From the NCBI RefSeq assembly GCF_022664455.2, contig NZ_JAKRKC020000002.1, positions 806,001 through 870,000 of the forward strand: 64,000 bases of DNA. The letters run 5' to 3'. The DNA comes from Actinomadura luzonensis. Its GTDB lineage: Bacteria > Actinomycetota > Actinomycetes > Streptosporangiales > Streptosporangiaceae. Below the pieces are notes generated by a model that saw only the letters and a program-made list of their open reading frames with translations, had not been told where the DNA came from and searched no databases. Below, piece by piece: positions 26,821 to 35,675 of the stretch (positions are counted from its first letter, which is position 1; the number at the start of each line of letters is the position of its first letter). Both the position numbers and the translations under genes were made by a program.

Positions 26821-28560
26821 TCAGGAGCCGGTCCCGGCCGGCTCCAGCACCCGGTCCACGGCGCTCAGCGCCAGCGTCTTGTAGCCGACCGAGTCGAACA
26901 GCACGGTGATCCGGTCGGGCTCGCGGCTCATGACCGTGCCCTCGCCCCACGTCTTGTGCCGCACCTTCGCCTGGACGGCGAACGGCCCCTCCTCGGCCGG
27001 GGCGGCGGCCGGCTCGGGCCGCGCGGCCGCGCCGTCGCGGCAGGAGTCGCACGCGCCGCACGCCGGGGCGGCGTACGGCTCCCCGAAGTAGGCCAGCAGG
27101 TACCGGCGGCGGCAGCCCCTGGTCTCGGCGTAGCCGCGCATCATGTCGAGCCGCGACCGGTCCAGGTGGTGGCGGGCCTCGTCCAGCCCGGCCGCGCGCT
27201 CGGCGGCGCGCTCCGGCGGCAGCGCCGGGTCGGCGTAACGGAGGGCGCCCGCGTCGGTGACGGCCAGCGCCCCCGCCCGCTCCAGCAGGTTGACGAGCCT
27301 GGTGAGCTGGGACGCGCTCAGCTCCAGCAGCCCGGCCAGCTCGCGCGCCGGCACCTCCCCGGCGTGCCCGCGCACCAGCGTCGCCACCCGCAGCAGCGTC
27401 GCGGCGTCGGCCCGGCCGCCGGTGAAGAAGCGGCGCAGCCCCAGGTCCTCCGGCCGGTAGAACAGCACGGCCGTGGCGGGCGCGCCGTCGCGGCCGGCCC
27501 GGCCGATCTCCTGGTAGTAGGCGTCGGGCGACTCCGGCGGGGCGGCGTGCAGCACCCAGCGCACGTCGGGCCGGTCGATGCCCATCCCGAACGCCGACGT
27601 CGCGACCACCACGTCCAGGTCGCCCGAGGTGAACAGCTCCTGGACGCGGGCGCGTTCGGCGGCCCGCATCCCGCCGTGGTACGCCTCGGCCCGGCGGCCC
27701 CGCTCCGCCAGCGCGGCCGCGTACCGCTCGGTGTCCTTGCGGGTGGCGACGTACACCAGGCCGAGGCCGTCCCGGGCGGCGGCGTCCTCGGCCAGCGCCC
27801 GGCTCTTGTCCTCCTCGCGGACGAAGCGGCGCACCTCCAGCGCGATGTTCGGCCGGTCGAAGCCCCTGACGATCTCCACGGGGTCGCGCAGGCCGAGCGC
27901 CCGGACGATCTCCTCGCGCACGTTCGGCGCGGCGGTGGCCGTCATCGCCACCACCGGCGGGTGCCCGAGCCGCGCGATGACCTTGCCGAGCCGCTGGTAG
28001 TCGGGGCGGAAGTCGTGCCCCCAGGCCGCGACGCAGTGCGCCTCGTCGACGGCGACCAGCGACGGCCGGGCCGCCGCCAGCCGCTCGACCACCTCGGGCT
28101 TGGCCAGCTGCTCGGGAGAGAGGAACACGAACTCCGCCGCCCCCGCCGTCACCTGCTCCAGGCCGCTGTCCACGGACGTGGTCGAGTTCACCGCCACCGC
28201 GCCGCCCGCGTCCGCCCTGAGCAGCCCCGCCACCTGGTCGCGCTGGAGCGCGATGAGCGGCGAGACGACGACCGTGGGCCCGTCGAGGAGCTGCGCGGGG
28301 ATCTGGTAGACCGCCGACTTCCCGGCGCCGGTCGGCATGACGAGCAGCACGTCACGCCCGGCGAGCAGGTGCTCCATCGCCTCCTGCTGGCCCGGCCGCA
28401 GCCGCTGCCAGCCGAACCGCCGGCGCGCCGTGGCCCGCAGCCGCCGGCCGCGCCACCCGAACCGGTGCCTCAACGCCGTCCCTAACCCCACCTGCCGCCC
28501 GCCCTTCGTCCGTCTCCCTGTCGAAGTGGCCGGGCCAGTACCCAGCCGGGCCCCGCCCAT
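26821..28560 (-). CDS. RecQ-family ATP-dependent DNA helicase
   Basis: A 579-aa SF2 helicase. Motif I VMPTGAGKSAVYQ, motif II VDEAHC, motif III AMTATA, motif V TSAFGMGIDRPDVR and motif VI QEIGRAGRDG are all present. The RecQ zinc-binding region is ETRGCRR ... CGACDSC. A C-terminal tail (VQAKVRHKTWGEGTVMS) is a short beta-barrel-like region common in actinobacterial RecQ and replaces the HRDC domain. The start is uncertain: ATG 28560 (GGAAG upstream) or GTG 28491. Unwinds 3'-5' during recombination repair. Upstream of, and co-directional with, lanA; probably a neighbour by chance. Confidence 0.9.
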   Translation of the reverse strand: MGGARLGTGPATSTGRRTKGGRQVGLGTALRHRFGWRGRRLRATARRRFGWQRLRPGQQEAMEHLLAGRDVLLVMPTGAGKSAVYQIPAQLLDGPTVVVSPLIALQRDQVAGLLRADAGGAVAVNSTTSVDSGLEQVTAGAAEFVFLSPEQLAKPEVVERLAAARPSLVAVDEAHCVAAWGHDFRPDYQRLGKVIARLGHPPVVAMTATAAPNVREEIVRALGLRDPVEIVRGFDRPNIALEVRRFVREEDKSRALAEDAAARDGLGLVYVATRKDTERYAAALAERGRRAEAYHGGMRAAERARVQELFTSGDLDVVVATSAFGMGIDRPDVRWVLHAAPPESPDAYYQEIGRAGRDGAPATAVLFYRPEDLGLRRFFTGGRADAATLLRVATLVRGHAGEVPARELAGLLELSASQLTRLVNLLERAGALAVTDAGALRYADPALPPERAAERAAGLDEARHHLDRSRLDMMRGYAETRGCRRRYLLAYFGEPYAAPACGACDSCRDGAAARPEPAAAPAEEGPFAVQAKVRHKTWGEGTVMSREPDRITVLFDSVGYKTLALSAVDRVLEPAGTGS

Positions 28561-28640
28561 GCGCCACTTCTTCCGATCATGAGGGGATACCTTGACCCGC
28601 GTCCCGTTGGCGGGGCGCCGGGGCAGGCAAGGAACCGTTC

Positions 28641-29516
28641 ATGGACGAGCATCCGCCGCGCACCCCGACCACCGCCGACGGCCGGCTCGGCCGCGCCGCC
28701 GACCATCCCGGGATGCGCGACCCGCGCTACCTGGCGCGGCGGCGCTGGTTCGCGCAGCTGGCGCGCGGGCACCGGGTGGGCGACCCGGCGCCGCGCGTGG
28801 AGTACCGGCCGGGCGAGCACGCGGTCTGGCGGGCGGTCCGGCGGGCCCTGGAGGACGCGCACCGCGCGCACGCCTGCCGCGAGGTGCTGTCCGCCCGCGA
28901 GGCCGTGCGCTTCCCCGCCGACCGCCTCCCGCAGCACGCCGAGGTGGGGGCGCAGCTGCGGCGGCTGACCGGCTTCGACTTCACGCTGGCCGGCGGCGTG
29001 GTGGCCAACGAGCGCTTCCTCGGCTCGATGGCCCGCGGGTACTTCCACGCGGTGCAGTTCGTCCGGCATCCGGCGGTGCCGATGTACACGCCGGAGCCGG
29101 ACCTCATCCACGACGTCTTCGGCCACGGCATCCACCTGGCCGCGCCGGTCTTCGCCGCCGTCTACCGGCTGATCGGCGAGGCCGCGGCGCGGCTGCGCAC
29201 CGGGCACGCGCTGCAGATCGTCAGCGACCTGTACTGGTACACGCTGGAGTACGGCGTGGTGGAGGACGGCGGCGCGACCAAGGCGTACGGGGCGGCGCTG
29301 CTGTCCTCCTACGGCGAGCTCGGCCGCTTCCGCGCCGCCGACGTGCGCGAGCTGGACGTGCCGGCGGTGCTCGCGACGCCCTACGACATCGCGGGCTACC
29401 AGCCGGTGCTGTTCCGCGCCCGCAGCCTGGCGCACGTCGCCGACACGCTCGCGGCCTTCCTCGGCGGGCTGGACGACGACACCGCGCTCGCCGCGCGCCC
29501 GCCCGCCGCGCCGTGA
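28641..29516 (+). CDS. phhA: Phenylalanine 4-monooxygenase
   Basis: A 291-aa aromatic amino acid hydroxylase, bacterial length. The iron ligands are visible: PDLIHDVFGHGIH (His157, His162) and WYTLEYGVV (Glu203). The pterin-binding region with LTGFDF and the FAAVY helix are typical. It uses tetrahydropterin and O2 to convert Phe to Tyr. The ATG is preceded by a weak GGAACC-type site. No pterin-carbinolamine dehydratase is next to it, so cofactor recycling is encoded elsewhere. It is divergent from recQ with 80 bases between starts. Confidence 0.9.
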   Translation: MDEHPPRTPTTADGRLGRAADHPGMRDPRYLARRRWFAQLARGHRVGDPAPRVEYRPGEHAVWRAVRRALEDAHRAHACREVLSAREAVRFPADRLPQHAEVGAQLRRLTGFDFTLAGGVVANERFLGSMARGYFHAVQFVRHPAVPMYTPEPDLIHDVFGHGIHLAAPVFAAVYRLIGEAAARLRTGHALQIVSDLYWYTLEYGVVEDGGATKAYGAALLSSYGELGRFRAADVRELDVPAVLATPYDIAGYQPVLFRARSLAHVADTLAAFLGGLDDDTALAARPPAAP

Positions 29517-29601
29517 CCCGCCGTGACGGGGCGGCGGGGGCTCCGCCGGCCCCCAAGACCGGCGAGTCCGCGCCGCCCGCCGCAGCAGGGGAGCGGGCAG
29601 A

Positions 29602-29958
29602 TCAGCAGGTCGGCGCGACGGCGTCGATCTTGCCGCCGAAGTCGTTGTCGTACACGCTGCGGTAGTCGCCGTCGCGGACGACGCGGGTCTCCTTGCGGTT
29701 GGGCACCTGGATCCAGTTGATGAAGCAGCCGTTGGCGCCCGCGCGGAAGGAGGCCACGTTGTCGTGCAGGGCGGGCGGCACGTCCACGTACCCGTTGCCC
29801 GGATTCCAGCACCAGGACGCCCCCGTGTAGTTCCGCCCGCTGTAGAGGCAGATGTCGCCCGCCCGCGCGGCCGCGGCGGCGGGGGCCGAGCACAGGGTCA
29901 GCGCGGCGAGCGCGGCGGCGGAGGCGGCGGCGATCCGGGTGACGTGCGTCGTCCTCAT
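29602..29958 (-). CDS. Secreted small Cys-rich protein (peptidase inhibitor I36-like)
   Basis: A 118-aa exported protein: Sec signal peptide (MRTTHVTRIAAASAAALAALTLCSAPAAAAA, cut after AAAA or ARA) and a beta-gamma-crystallin-like domain DICLYSGRNYTGASWCWNPGNGY ... GCFINWIQVPNRKE. The mature part has four Cys, probably two disulfides. The fold matches the I36/SMPI group of Streptomyces metalloproteinase inhibitors and related secreted proteins. GAGGAGAAC lies upstream of the ATG at 29958, which is why it was preferred to the ATG at 29976. Confidence 0.8.
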   Translation of the reverse strand: MRTTHVTRIAAASAAALAALTLCSAPAAAAARAGDICLYSGRNYTGASWCWNPGNGYVDVPPALHDNVASFRAGANGCFINWIQVPNRKETRVVRDGDYRSVYDNDFGGKIDAVAPTC

Positions 29959-30181
29959 GGCGGTTCTCCTCGTCATCGATGCCCGGGCGGCGGACGCCGT
30001 CCGGCTCGGTCACATCCTGTAGCAGATCGTGCACGCTTCGAATCCGCCGCAGTGGAAGAGATCAGGCACCCGCGGTGGCACAGGAGTGGCCGCCGGGACA
30101 TAGCGAGCCCCGGACGCCTTCCGCTACGCCACTGACCGTTCCCGTTTTGGACAACGGTATCGCTCGTGAAATCGTCGCCGT

Positions 30182-30730
30182 ATGGACCCTGTCGAGCAGT
30201 TGCTGCACCCGGTGCGGCTGCGCATCGTGCACGCCCTGGCCGCGGGCCGCGTCCTGACCACCACGCAGCTCTGCGCCCGCCTGCCCGACGTGCCCAAGGT
30301 GACGCTCTACCGCCAGGTCGCGCTGCTCGCCGAAGGCGGCTTCCTGGAGGTGGCGGGCGAGCGGCGGGTACGCGGCGCCGTCGAGCGCAGCTACCGCCTG
30401 CGCCGGGACCGGCCCGTCATCGACGCCCGCGCCGCCGCCGGCATGTCGCTCGACGACCACCGCCGGGGCTTCGCCGCCGCCATGGCCGTGCTCATCGCCG
30501 AGTTCGGCGCCTACCTCGACCGCGAGGGCGCCGACCCGGTCGCCGACTCGGTGTCCTACCGGCAGGGCACCGTCTGGCTCAGCCCCGCCGAGCTCAAGGA
30601 CCTGCTCGGCGAACTGCTCACGGTCCTCGCGCCCCGCCTCCGTCAGGGCCCCGGCCCGGAACGGGCGCCGTACCTGCTCAGCGCGATCCTGTTCCCCGGC
30701 GCGCCGCCACCGGAGGACACCGGCGGCTGA
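30182..30730 (+). CDS. Winged-helix transcriptional regulator
   Basis: A 182-aa protein with an ArsR/PadR-like HTH in the first 80 residues (LLHPVRLRIVHALAAGRVLTTTQLCARL, VPKVTLYRQVALLAEGGFLEV) and a helical C-terminus (LDDHRRGFAAAMAVLIAEFGAYLDREG ... YRQGTVWLSPAELKDLLGELL). It belongs to the helix-turn-helix family whose members often sit beside transporters or glyoxalases. The start has a CCGTTttggacAACGG dyad about 25-40 bases upstream, possibly its own operator. Confidence 0.8.
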   Translation: MDPVEQLLHPVRLRIVHALAAGRVLTTTQLCARLPDVPKVTLYRQVALLAEGGFLEVAGERRVRGAVERSYRLRRDRPVIDARAAAGMSLDDHRRGFAAAMAVLIAEFGAYLDREGADPVADSVSYRQGTVWLSPAELKDLLGELLTVLAPRLRQGPGPERAPYLLSAILFPGAPPPEDTGG

Positions 30731-30839
30731 CCCGCGCCGCCCCCTCGTTGCCCTCGCCCCGTCCTGCCCGTACGGTACGGCGCGGGGCGGTCCCGCGTGC
30801 TCGCCCCCGTACCCGCCCGGACAGCAGGAGAGGACACCC

Positions 30840-31238
30840 GTGCCGCACCACAGCAGGCTCTGCCGGATCGTGATCGACGTCGAGGAGCGCCACCACGCCG
30901 ACGAGCTGGCCTTCTGGCAGGCCGCGACCGGCACCGCGCTGACGCACTACGCCGAGTTCCCCGAGTTCCACGGCGCCCTGCTGGGCAGCGGCGAGTTCGG
31001 GCTGCTGCTCCAGCGCTCAGGCGAAGGGCCGGCCCGGGTGCACCTCGACATCCACACCGACGACCTCGACGCCGAGGTGGCCAGGCTGGAGCGGCTGGGC
31101 GCCACCCGGGTCCGCCACGTGGAGGACCGCTGGTGGATCATGCGGGACCCGGCGGGCCTGCCGTTCTGCGTCGTCCCCGAGCCGCCGGGCGCCCTCCACG
31201 AGGGCAACGCCCAGCGCTGGGACGACCAGGACGCCTGA
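30840..31238 (+). CDS. VOC/glyoxalase-superfamily protein
   Basis: A 132-aa single VOC domain. It has the typical opening CRIVIDVEERHHADELAFWQAAT, the middle GLLLQRSGEGPARVHLDIHTDDLDAEVARL and the close WWIMRDPAGLPFCVVPE. Such proteins include Fosfomycin/bleomycin-type resistance proteins and small-molecule-binding enzymes. GGAGAGGAC is upstream of the GTG. No catalytic function can be assigned. Confidence 0.82.
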   Translation: MPHHSRLCRIVIDVEERHHADELAFWQAATGTALTHYAEFPEFHGALLGSGEFGLLLQRSGEGPARVHLDIHTDDLDAEVARLERLGATRVRHVEDRWWIMRDPAGLPFCVVPEPPGALHEGNAQRWDDQDA

Positions 31239-31299
31239 CGCGCGCACCGGGACGGCGGGCGGCGGCGGGCCTATGCTCGGGGGCGGAAGGGAAACGCCC

Positions 31300-32289
31300 A
31301 TGGACATCAGCCTCGTGCTCGCAGTCGCCGCCTTCCTCCTCTTCCTGGCCGCGGTCAGCGGGGTCCGGGTGGTCAACCAGGTCGAACGCGGCATCGTCTT
31401 CCGCTTCGGCCGGGCACAGCCGCAGGTCCGGCAGCCGGGCCTGCGCTTCCTCATCCCCGTCGCCGACCGCATGCGGAAGGTCAACGTCCAGATCGTCACG
31501 ATGCCCATCCCGACCCAGGAGGGCATCACCCGCGACAACGTCTCGGTACGGGTGGACGCGGTCGTCTACTTCAAGGTCCAGGACCCGATGCGGGCCGCGA
31601 TCGAGGTGCAGAACTACCTGTTCGCCGTCGAACAGGTCGCGCAGACGTCGCTGCGCTCCATCATCGGCAAGAGCGAGCTGGACGACCTGCTCACCAACCG
31701 CGAGGAGCTGCACAAGGGCCTCGCCCTCATGATCGACAGCCCGGCGCTCGGCTGGGGCATCCACATCGACCGGGTCGAGATCAAGGACGTCCAGCTGCCC
31801 GAGCCGATGAAGCGGTCGATGTCCCGGCAGGCCGAGGCCGAGCGCGAGCGCCGCGCCCGGGTGATCGTCGCCGACGGCGAGCTGCAGGCCGCCCGCAAGC
31901 TCGCCGACGCCTCGGCCATCATGTCGCGGACCTCGGGGGCGCTGCAGCTCCGCCTGCTGCAGACGGTGGTGGAGGTGGCCGCCGAGAAGAACTCGACGCT
32001 GATCATGCCGCTGCCGGTCGAGCTCCTCCGCTTCTTCGACCGCGCCACCCCCGAACCCGCCCCCGCCACCGCGTCCGCCGCTGAGCCCACTACCGAGCCC
32101 ACTACCGAGCCCACCACCGGGCCTGTCACCGGAGCCGAGTCGGCCGCTCAGGTCCCGCCCGCCCCTGACCGGCTCGCGCTGGGGGAGCCGGGAGCGGGCG
32201 AGCGGCCCGCCCTCGCCGAGCCCCGTACCGCCGAACCCCGTACCGCCGAGCCCCGTACCGCCGAGCCCGCTGGGCCGCCGGGTCCGTGA
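31300..32289 (+). CDS. SPFH/stomatin-like membrane protein
   Basis: A 329-aa stomatin/slipin-type protein: one N-terminal membrane helix (ISLVLAVAAFLLFLAAVS), then an SPFH domain (VNQVERGIVFRFGRAQPQVRQPGLRFLIP, RDNVSVRVDAVVYFKV, SLRSIIGKSELDDLL), then a coiled coil (MSRQAEAERERRARVIVADGELQAARKLADA). These proteins form membrane scaffolds and regulate proteases or channels. The C-terminal 80 residues are disordered with two in-frame tandem repeats (EPTTEPTTEPTT and AEPRTAEPRTAEPRT). The ATG at 31300 has GGAAGGGAAA upstream. Confidence 0.9.
   Translation: MDISLVLAVAAFLLFLAAVSGVRVVNQVERGIVFRFGRAQPQVRQPGLRFLIPVADRMRKVNVQIVTMPIPTQEGITRDNVSVRVDAVVYFKVQDPMRAAIEVQNYLFAVEQVAQTSLRSIIGKSELDDLLTNREELHKGLALMIDSPALGWGIHIDRVEIKDVQLPEPMKRSMSRQAEAERERRARVIVADGELQAARKLADASAIMSRTSGALQLRLLQTVVEVAAEKNSTLIMPLPVELLRFFDRATPEPAPATASAAEPTTEPTTEPTTGPVTGAESAAQVPPAPDRLALGEPGAGERPALAEPRTAEPRTAEPRTAEPAGPPGP
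32083..32268 (+). repeat. 12-bp and 15-bp in-frame tandem repeats in the SPFH gene tail
   Basis: GAGCCCACTACC occurs three times at 32083-32118 (third copy CACC-ended), and GCCGAGCCCCGTACC three times at 32215-32259 plus a partial copy to 32268. Both arrays are in frame and encode Glu-Pro-Thr-rich and Ala-Glu-Pro-Arg-Thr repeats of the disordered tail. Confidence 0.85.
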
Positions 32290-32316
32290 CCCTCGCGGGG
32301 GCGCGGCTGCGCGACA

Positions 32317-33318
32317 ATGCGTGCTGTGATTGTGGACAAGGCGGTCTACTGCGACGGCGTGCGCGAGACCATCACCGGCGACATCAGCGAAGCCTGGACG
32401 GCGGCGCGCGCCAAGGGCGGCGGCTTCCTGTGGATCGGCCTGCACGAGCCCACCCAGGAGGAGTTCGACCTGATCACCAGCGAGGTGGAGCTGCACCCGC
32501 TGGCGGTCGAGGACGCCATCAAGGCCCACCAGCGGCCCAAGCTCGAACGCTACGACCACACCCTGTTCGTGGTGCTCAAACCCCTCCTGTACGTCGAGCG
32601 GACCTCCGACATCGAGGTCGGCGAGATCAACCTGTTCCTCGGTCGCGACTTCGTCATCAGCGTCCGGCACGGCCAGGCCGACCCGCTGGCGGGGGTGCGG
32701 AGGCGCGTCGAGTCCGACCCCGAGCTGCTGGCCGCCGGCCCGGCGGGCGTGCTGTACGCCATCTGCGACCAGGTCGTCGACACCTACTCCGTGGTCTCGC
32801 ACGAGGTCGAGCACGACCTCATCGCGCTGGAGCGCCGGGTGTTCAGCGGCGAGCACTTCGACGTCACCGCCGACATCTACTCGCTCAAGCGGGAGGTGCT
32901 GGAGTTCCGCACCGCGCAGGACCCGCTCATCCCGGTGCTCGAGGAGATCGTCAAGGGCCGGGTGGAGCTGTGCGCGAGCACGCGGGAGCTGTTCCGTGAC
33001 GTGCTGGACCACCTGCTGCGGGTGGACGGCCAGGTCGACGAGCACAACGAGCTGCTCACCAGCGCGCTGAGCGCCCACCTGGCCCTGGTCGGCAGCGAGC
33101 AGAACAAGGTCGCGATGCAGCAGAACGCCGACATGCGCAAGATCTCCTCCTGGGCGGCCCTCATCGCCGTCCCCACCATGATCGCCGGCGTGTACGGCAT
33201 GAACTTCGACCACATGCCCGAGCTGCACTGGACGTTCGGTTACCCCCTCTGCCTGGCGGTGATGGCCGTCGCCGTGGTCGTCGTGTACCGGCTGCTGCGG
33301 AGGAGCGGCTGGCTCTGA
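32317..33318 (+). CDS. corA: CorA-family Mg/Co transporter
   Basis: A 333-aa CorA protein: large cytoplasmic N-terminal funnel domain and two C-terminal helices. The signature GMNF is present in GVYGMNFDHMPEL after the first helix (SSWAALIAVPTMIA), and the second helix is LCLAVMAVAVVVVYRLLRR. CorA takes up Mg2+ (and Co2+/Ni2+) as a pentamer. It starts 27 bases after the SPFH stop, so the genes are likely co-transcribed. Confidence 0.92.
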   Translation: MRAVIVDKAVYCDGVRETITGDISEAWTAARAKGGGFLWIGLHEPTQEEFDLITSEVELHPLAVEDAIKAHQRPKLERYDHTLFVVLKPLLYVERTSDIEVGEINLFLGRDFVISVRHGQADPLAGVRRRVESDPELLAAGPAGVLYAICDQVVDTYSVVSHEVEHDLIALERRVFSGEHFDVTADIYSLKREVLEFRTAQDPLIPVLEEIVKGRVELCASTRELFRDVLDHLLRVDGQVDEHNELLTSALSAHLALVGSEQNKVAMQQNADMRKISSWAALIAVPTMIAGVYGMNFDHMPELHWTFGYPLCLAVMAVAVVVVYRLLRRSGWL

Positions 33319-33367
33319 GCGGGCCGCGCCCGCCCGGCACCAGGGCGGTGCCCTGCGACTGCAAATC

Positions 33368-33488
33368 CTGCAATCGGTTGTTGCAGAAATAGTGATGCCA
33401 CCAGCCAGAACGTCCACCGTCGTTTGCAGTTTTACCGGGACGTATTGACGTTTCGTCCAGGTAACGTCACTGTGCTTGCAACCGGTTG
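33368..33488. promoter_or_regulatory. Dyads in front of the pectate lyase gene
   Basis: CTGCAA-tcggttg-TTGCAG at 33368-33386 is a perfect 6+6 dyad, and CAACCGGTTG at 33479-33488 is a 10-bp palindrome. TTGCA/TGCAA words recur several times between 33360 and 33480, and a TTGACG hexamer at 33445 could be part of a promoter. They are plausible binding sites for a regulator of the secreted lyase; none is proven. Confidence 0.4.
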
Positions 33489-33571
33489 GCGTCCGGTCCG
33501 GCCCTTCCCCCCTTCCTGAGCCCCTGGCTCGGCAGCGCCATGCCCGGACAACGCAACGAACGAAGTTCGAC

Positions 33572-35266
33572 GTGCCCAGAACAGCTCCACCCTTCCGGCT
33601 CGCGGTCGTGCTGGCCGGTGGTGTGCTGGCCGCGGGCGGCCTGGTCGCCGTGCTCGGCAGCCCCGCCGCCGCCGCACCCGCCGACGGCGCCTACACCCTG
33701 GTCAACGCCGGCAGCGGCCTGTGCGCGAGCGTGCCCGGCGCCAGCACCGCCGACGGCGTGCAACTGGCCCAGAACACCTGCACCGGCACCGCCGGCCAGA
33801 TCTTCACCCTCACCACCACCGGCGCCGGCTACCGCCTCACCGCCGCCCACAGCGGCAAATGCGCCGGCGTCCGCGACGCCTCCACCAGCGCCGGCAAACC
33901 CGTCCAGCAGGAAACCTGCACCGGCGCCACCTCCCAGACCTGGCAACTGACCGCCTCCGGCAACGCCTACCGCCTCGTCAACGCCAACGGCGGCAAATGC
34001 CTCAACGTCAAGGACAACGCCACCACCACCGGAGCCCCGCTCCAGCAGAACTCCTGCGACTCCGTCGCCACCAAGCAATGGACCCTGCGCCCCGCCGGCG
34101 GCACCCCCACCACCACCCCGACCTCGACCCCGACCTCGACCCCGACCGCCACCCCCACCGTCACCCCGACCGGCCCGGCGAGCGGCACCCTGTACGTCGC
34201 CCCCAACGGCACCGACGCCGCCGCCGGCACGCAGTCGGACCCGACGACGCTCACCTCGGCGATCACCCGGATCGCCGCCGGCGGCACCATCTACCTGCGC
34301 GGCGGCACGTACGCCTTCGCGCAGACGGTCACCATCGCCCCCGGCAACAACGGCACCGCCGCCGCCCGCAAGAAGCTGTCCGCCTACCCCGGCGAGACCC
34401 CCGTTCTGAACTTCTCCGCGCAGAGCGAGGACCCGGCCAACCGGGGCCTGGCGGTGAACGGCTCGTACTGGCACGTGTACGGCATCGTCGTCGAGCGCGC
34501 CGGCGACAACGGCATCTTCGTCGGCGGCAGCAACAACATCATCGAGCGCACCGTCACCCGCTACAACCGGGACACGGGCCTGCAGCTCTCACGCATCGCC
34601 TCCGACACCCCGAACAGCCAGTGGCCGGCCAACAACCTCATGCTGAGCGTGCTCTCGCACGACAACGCCGACTCCGACGGGGAGGACGCCGACGGCTTCG
34701 CCGCCAAGCTCACCGTCGGCTCCGGCAACGTCTTCCGCTACGCCGTCTCCCGCAACAACATCGACGACGGCTGGGACCTCTACACCAAGACCGACACCGG
34801 CCCCATCGGCCCGGTGACGATCGAGGACTCGCTGTCGTACAACAACGGCACGCTGAGCGACGGCAGCCAGGCCGGCAACGGCGACCGCAACGGCTTCAAG
34901 CTCGGCGGCGAGGACATCCCGGTCAACCACGTCATCCGGCGCAACATCGCCTACCACAACGGCAAGCACGGCTTCACCTACAACCGCAACCTCGGCACGA
35001 TGACGATCAGCGGCAACGTCTCGATCGACAACACCGAGCGCAACTTCTCCTTCGACGGCGGCACCTCGGTGTTCCGCGACAACGTCTCCTGCCGCAGCGG
35101 CAGCGGCAGCAACGACAAGATCGTCGGTGACGCCGACAGCTCGAACCAGTTCTGGACCGGCACCAACGGCTCCCGGTGCGCCTCCTACAAGGGCGCGCTG
35201 AGCTGGTCGTTCGCCTCCGACGGCCGCCTGGTCGTGACCTTCGGCGGCACCCCGGTAACGCCGTGA
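33572..35266 (+). CDS. Secreted pectate lyase (PL9-like) with ricin-B lectin domain
   Basis: About 564 aa from the GTG at 33572. Signal peptide (RLAVVLAGGVLAAGGLVAVLGSPAAAAPA), then a ricin-B trefoil lectin (VNAGSGLCASVPGAST ... VNANGGKCLNVKD ... KQWTLRPAG), a Pro/Thr linker, then a right-handed beta helix with the PL9 features: NGIFVGGSNNIIERTVTRYN, DNADSDGEDADGFAAKL and NNIDDGWDLYTKT (calcium Asp cluster). PL9 lyases cut polygalacturonate by beta-elimination. The lectin tethers the enzyme to plant cell-wall sugar. The start was chosen at the GTG just before the signal; the longer open frame from 33476 has no support. Confidence 0.85.
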   Translation: MPRTAPPFRLAVVLAGGVLAAGGLVAVLGSPAAAAPADGAYTLVNAGSGLCASVPGASTADGVQLAQNTCTGTAGQIFTLTTTGAGYRLTAAHSGKCAGVRDASTSAGKPVQQETCTGATSQTWQLTASGNAYRLVNANGGKCLNVKDNATTTGAPLQQNSCDSVATKQWTLRPAGGTPTTTPTSTPTSTPTATPTVTPTGPASGTLYVAPNGTDAAAGTQSDPTTLTSAITRIAAGGTIYLRGGTYAFAQTVTIAPGNNGTAAARKKLSAYPGETPVLNFSAQSEDPANRGLAVNGSYWHVYGIVVERAGDNGIFVGGSNNIIERTVTRYNRDTGLQLSRIASDTPNSQWPANNLMLSVLSHDNADSDGEDADGFAAKLTVGSGNVFRYAVSRNNIDDGWDLYTKTDTGPIGPVTIEDSLSYNNGTLSDGSQAGNGDRNGFKLGGEDIPVNHVIRRNIAYHNGKHGFTYNRNLGTMTISGNVSIDNTERNFSFDGGTSVFRDNVSCRSGSGSNDKIVGDADSSNQFWTGTNGSRCASYKGALSWSFASDGRLVVTFGGTPVTP

Positions 35267-35292
35267 CCCCTGCCCGCCGCCCGCACTGACCC

Positions 35293-35329
35293 CCACCACC
35301 GCCCGACCACACCGATCGGGCGGTGGTGG
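35293..35329 (+). terminator. Hairpin terminator after the pectate lyase gene
   Basis: CCACCACCGCCCGA (35293-35306) pairs perfectly with 35316-35329 around a 9-nt loop, a 14-bp stem starting 27 bases after the lyase stop. Strong stem, no U-run, typical for this GC content. The right arm leads directly into the tandem repeat array. Confidence 0.7.
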
Positions 35330-35660
35330 TCGTTCGGGCGGTGTCGGTCGTTCGGGCGGTGTCGGTCGTTCGGGCGGGTCGCCCGTTCGGGCGGCTCGGC
35401 CGGTCGGGGGGTGTGGGTCCCGTCGGGCGGTGTGGATCGGCCCGCGTGGATCGGTCGGGCGGCGTCCATCGGCCGCAAAACCGGGCCGCATCGAGCGGTG
35501 GGGCGGCGTCCACCGGTCGGGCGATGTGGGCCGGTCGGGCGGGGTGGGTCGGCCTGCGTCGGTTGGCCCGCGTCGGTCGGTCGGAGGGCGTCCGTCGGGT
35601 CGCGTGCGTCGGGGCGGGCCTTCGGGTCGCGTCGATTGGTCGGAGTGATCGGCCTGGGCC
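35330..35660. repeat. Decaying tandem array of GTCGG-type repeats
   Basis: An 18-bp unit GGTGTCGGTCGTTCGGGC repeats exactly at 35340-35357 and 35358-35375, then decays into irregular copies (CGGTCGGGCGGCGT, GGATCGGTCGGGC and similar) to about 35660. No gene is supported on either strand; both strands stay open only because the array has few stops. It separates the lyase terminator from the tetR gene. Confidence 0.7.
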
Positions 35661-35675
35661 ATGGCGCGGGGCTGG

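Noticed and set aside
28523..28570. Terminator between recQ and the phenylalanine hydroxylase gene
   Set aside because: GAAGTGGC and GCCACTTC pair over a 32-nt loop, but the two genes are divergent, so there is no transcript end to terminate; it may instead be a weak dyad in the recQ leader or N-terminal coding region.
34589..35662. Open frame through the GTCGG repeat array and the end of the lyase gene
   Set aside because: Low-complexity Pro/Arg sequence created by the repeat array and by the lyase opposite strand; no start signal.
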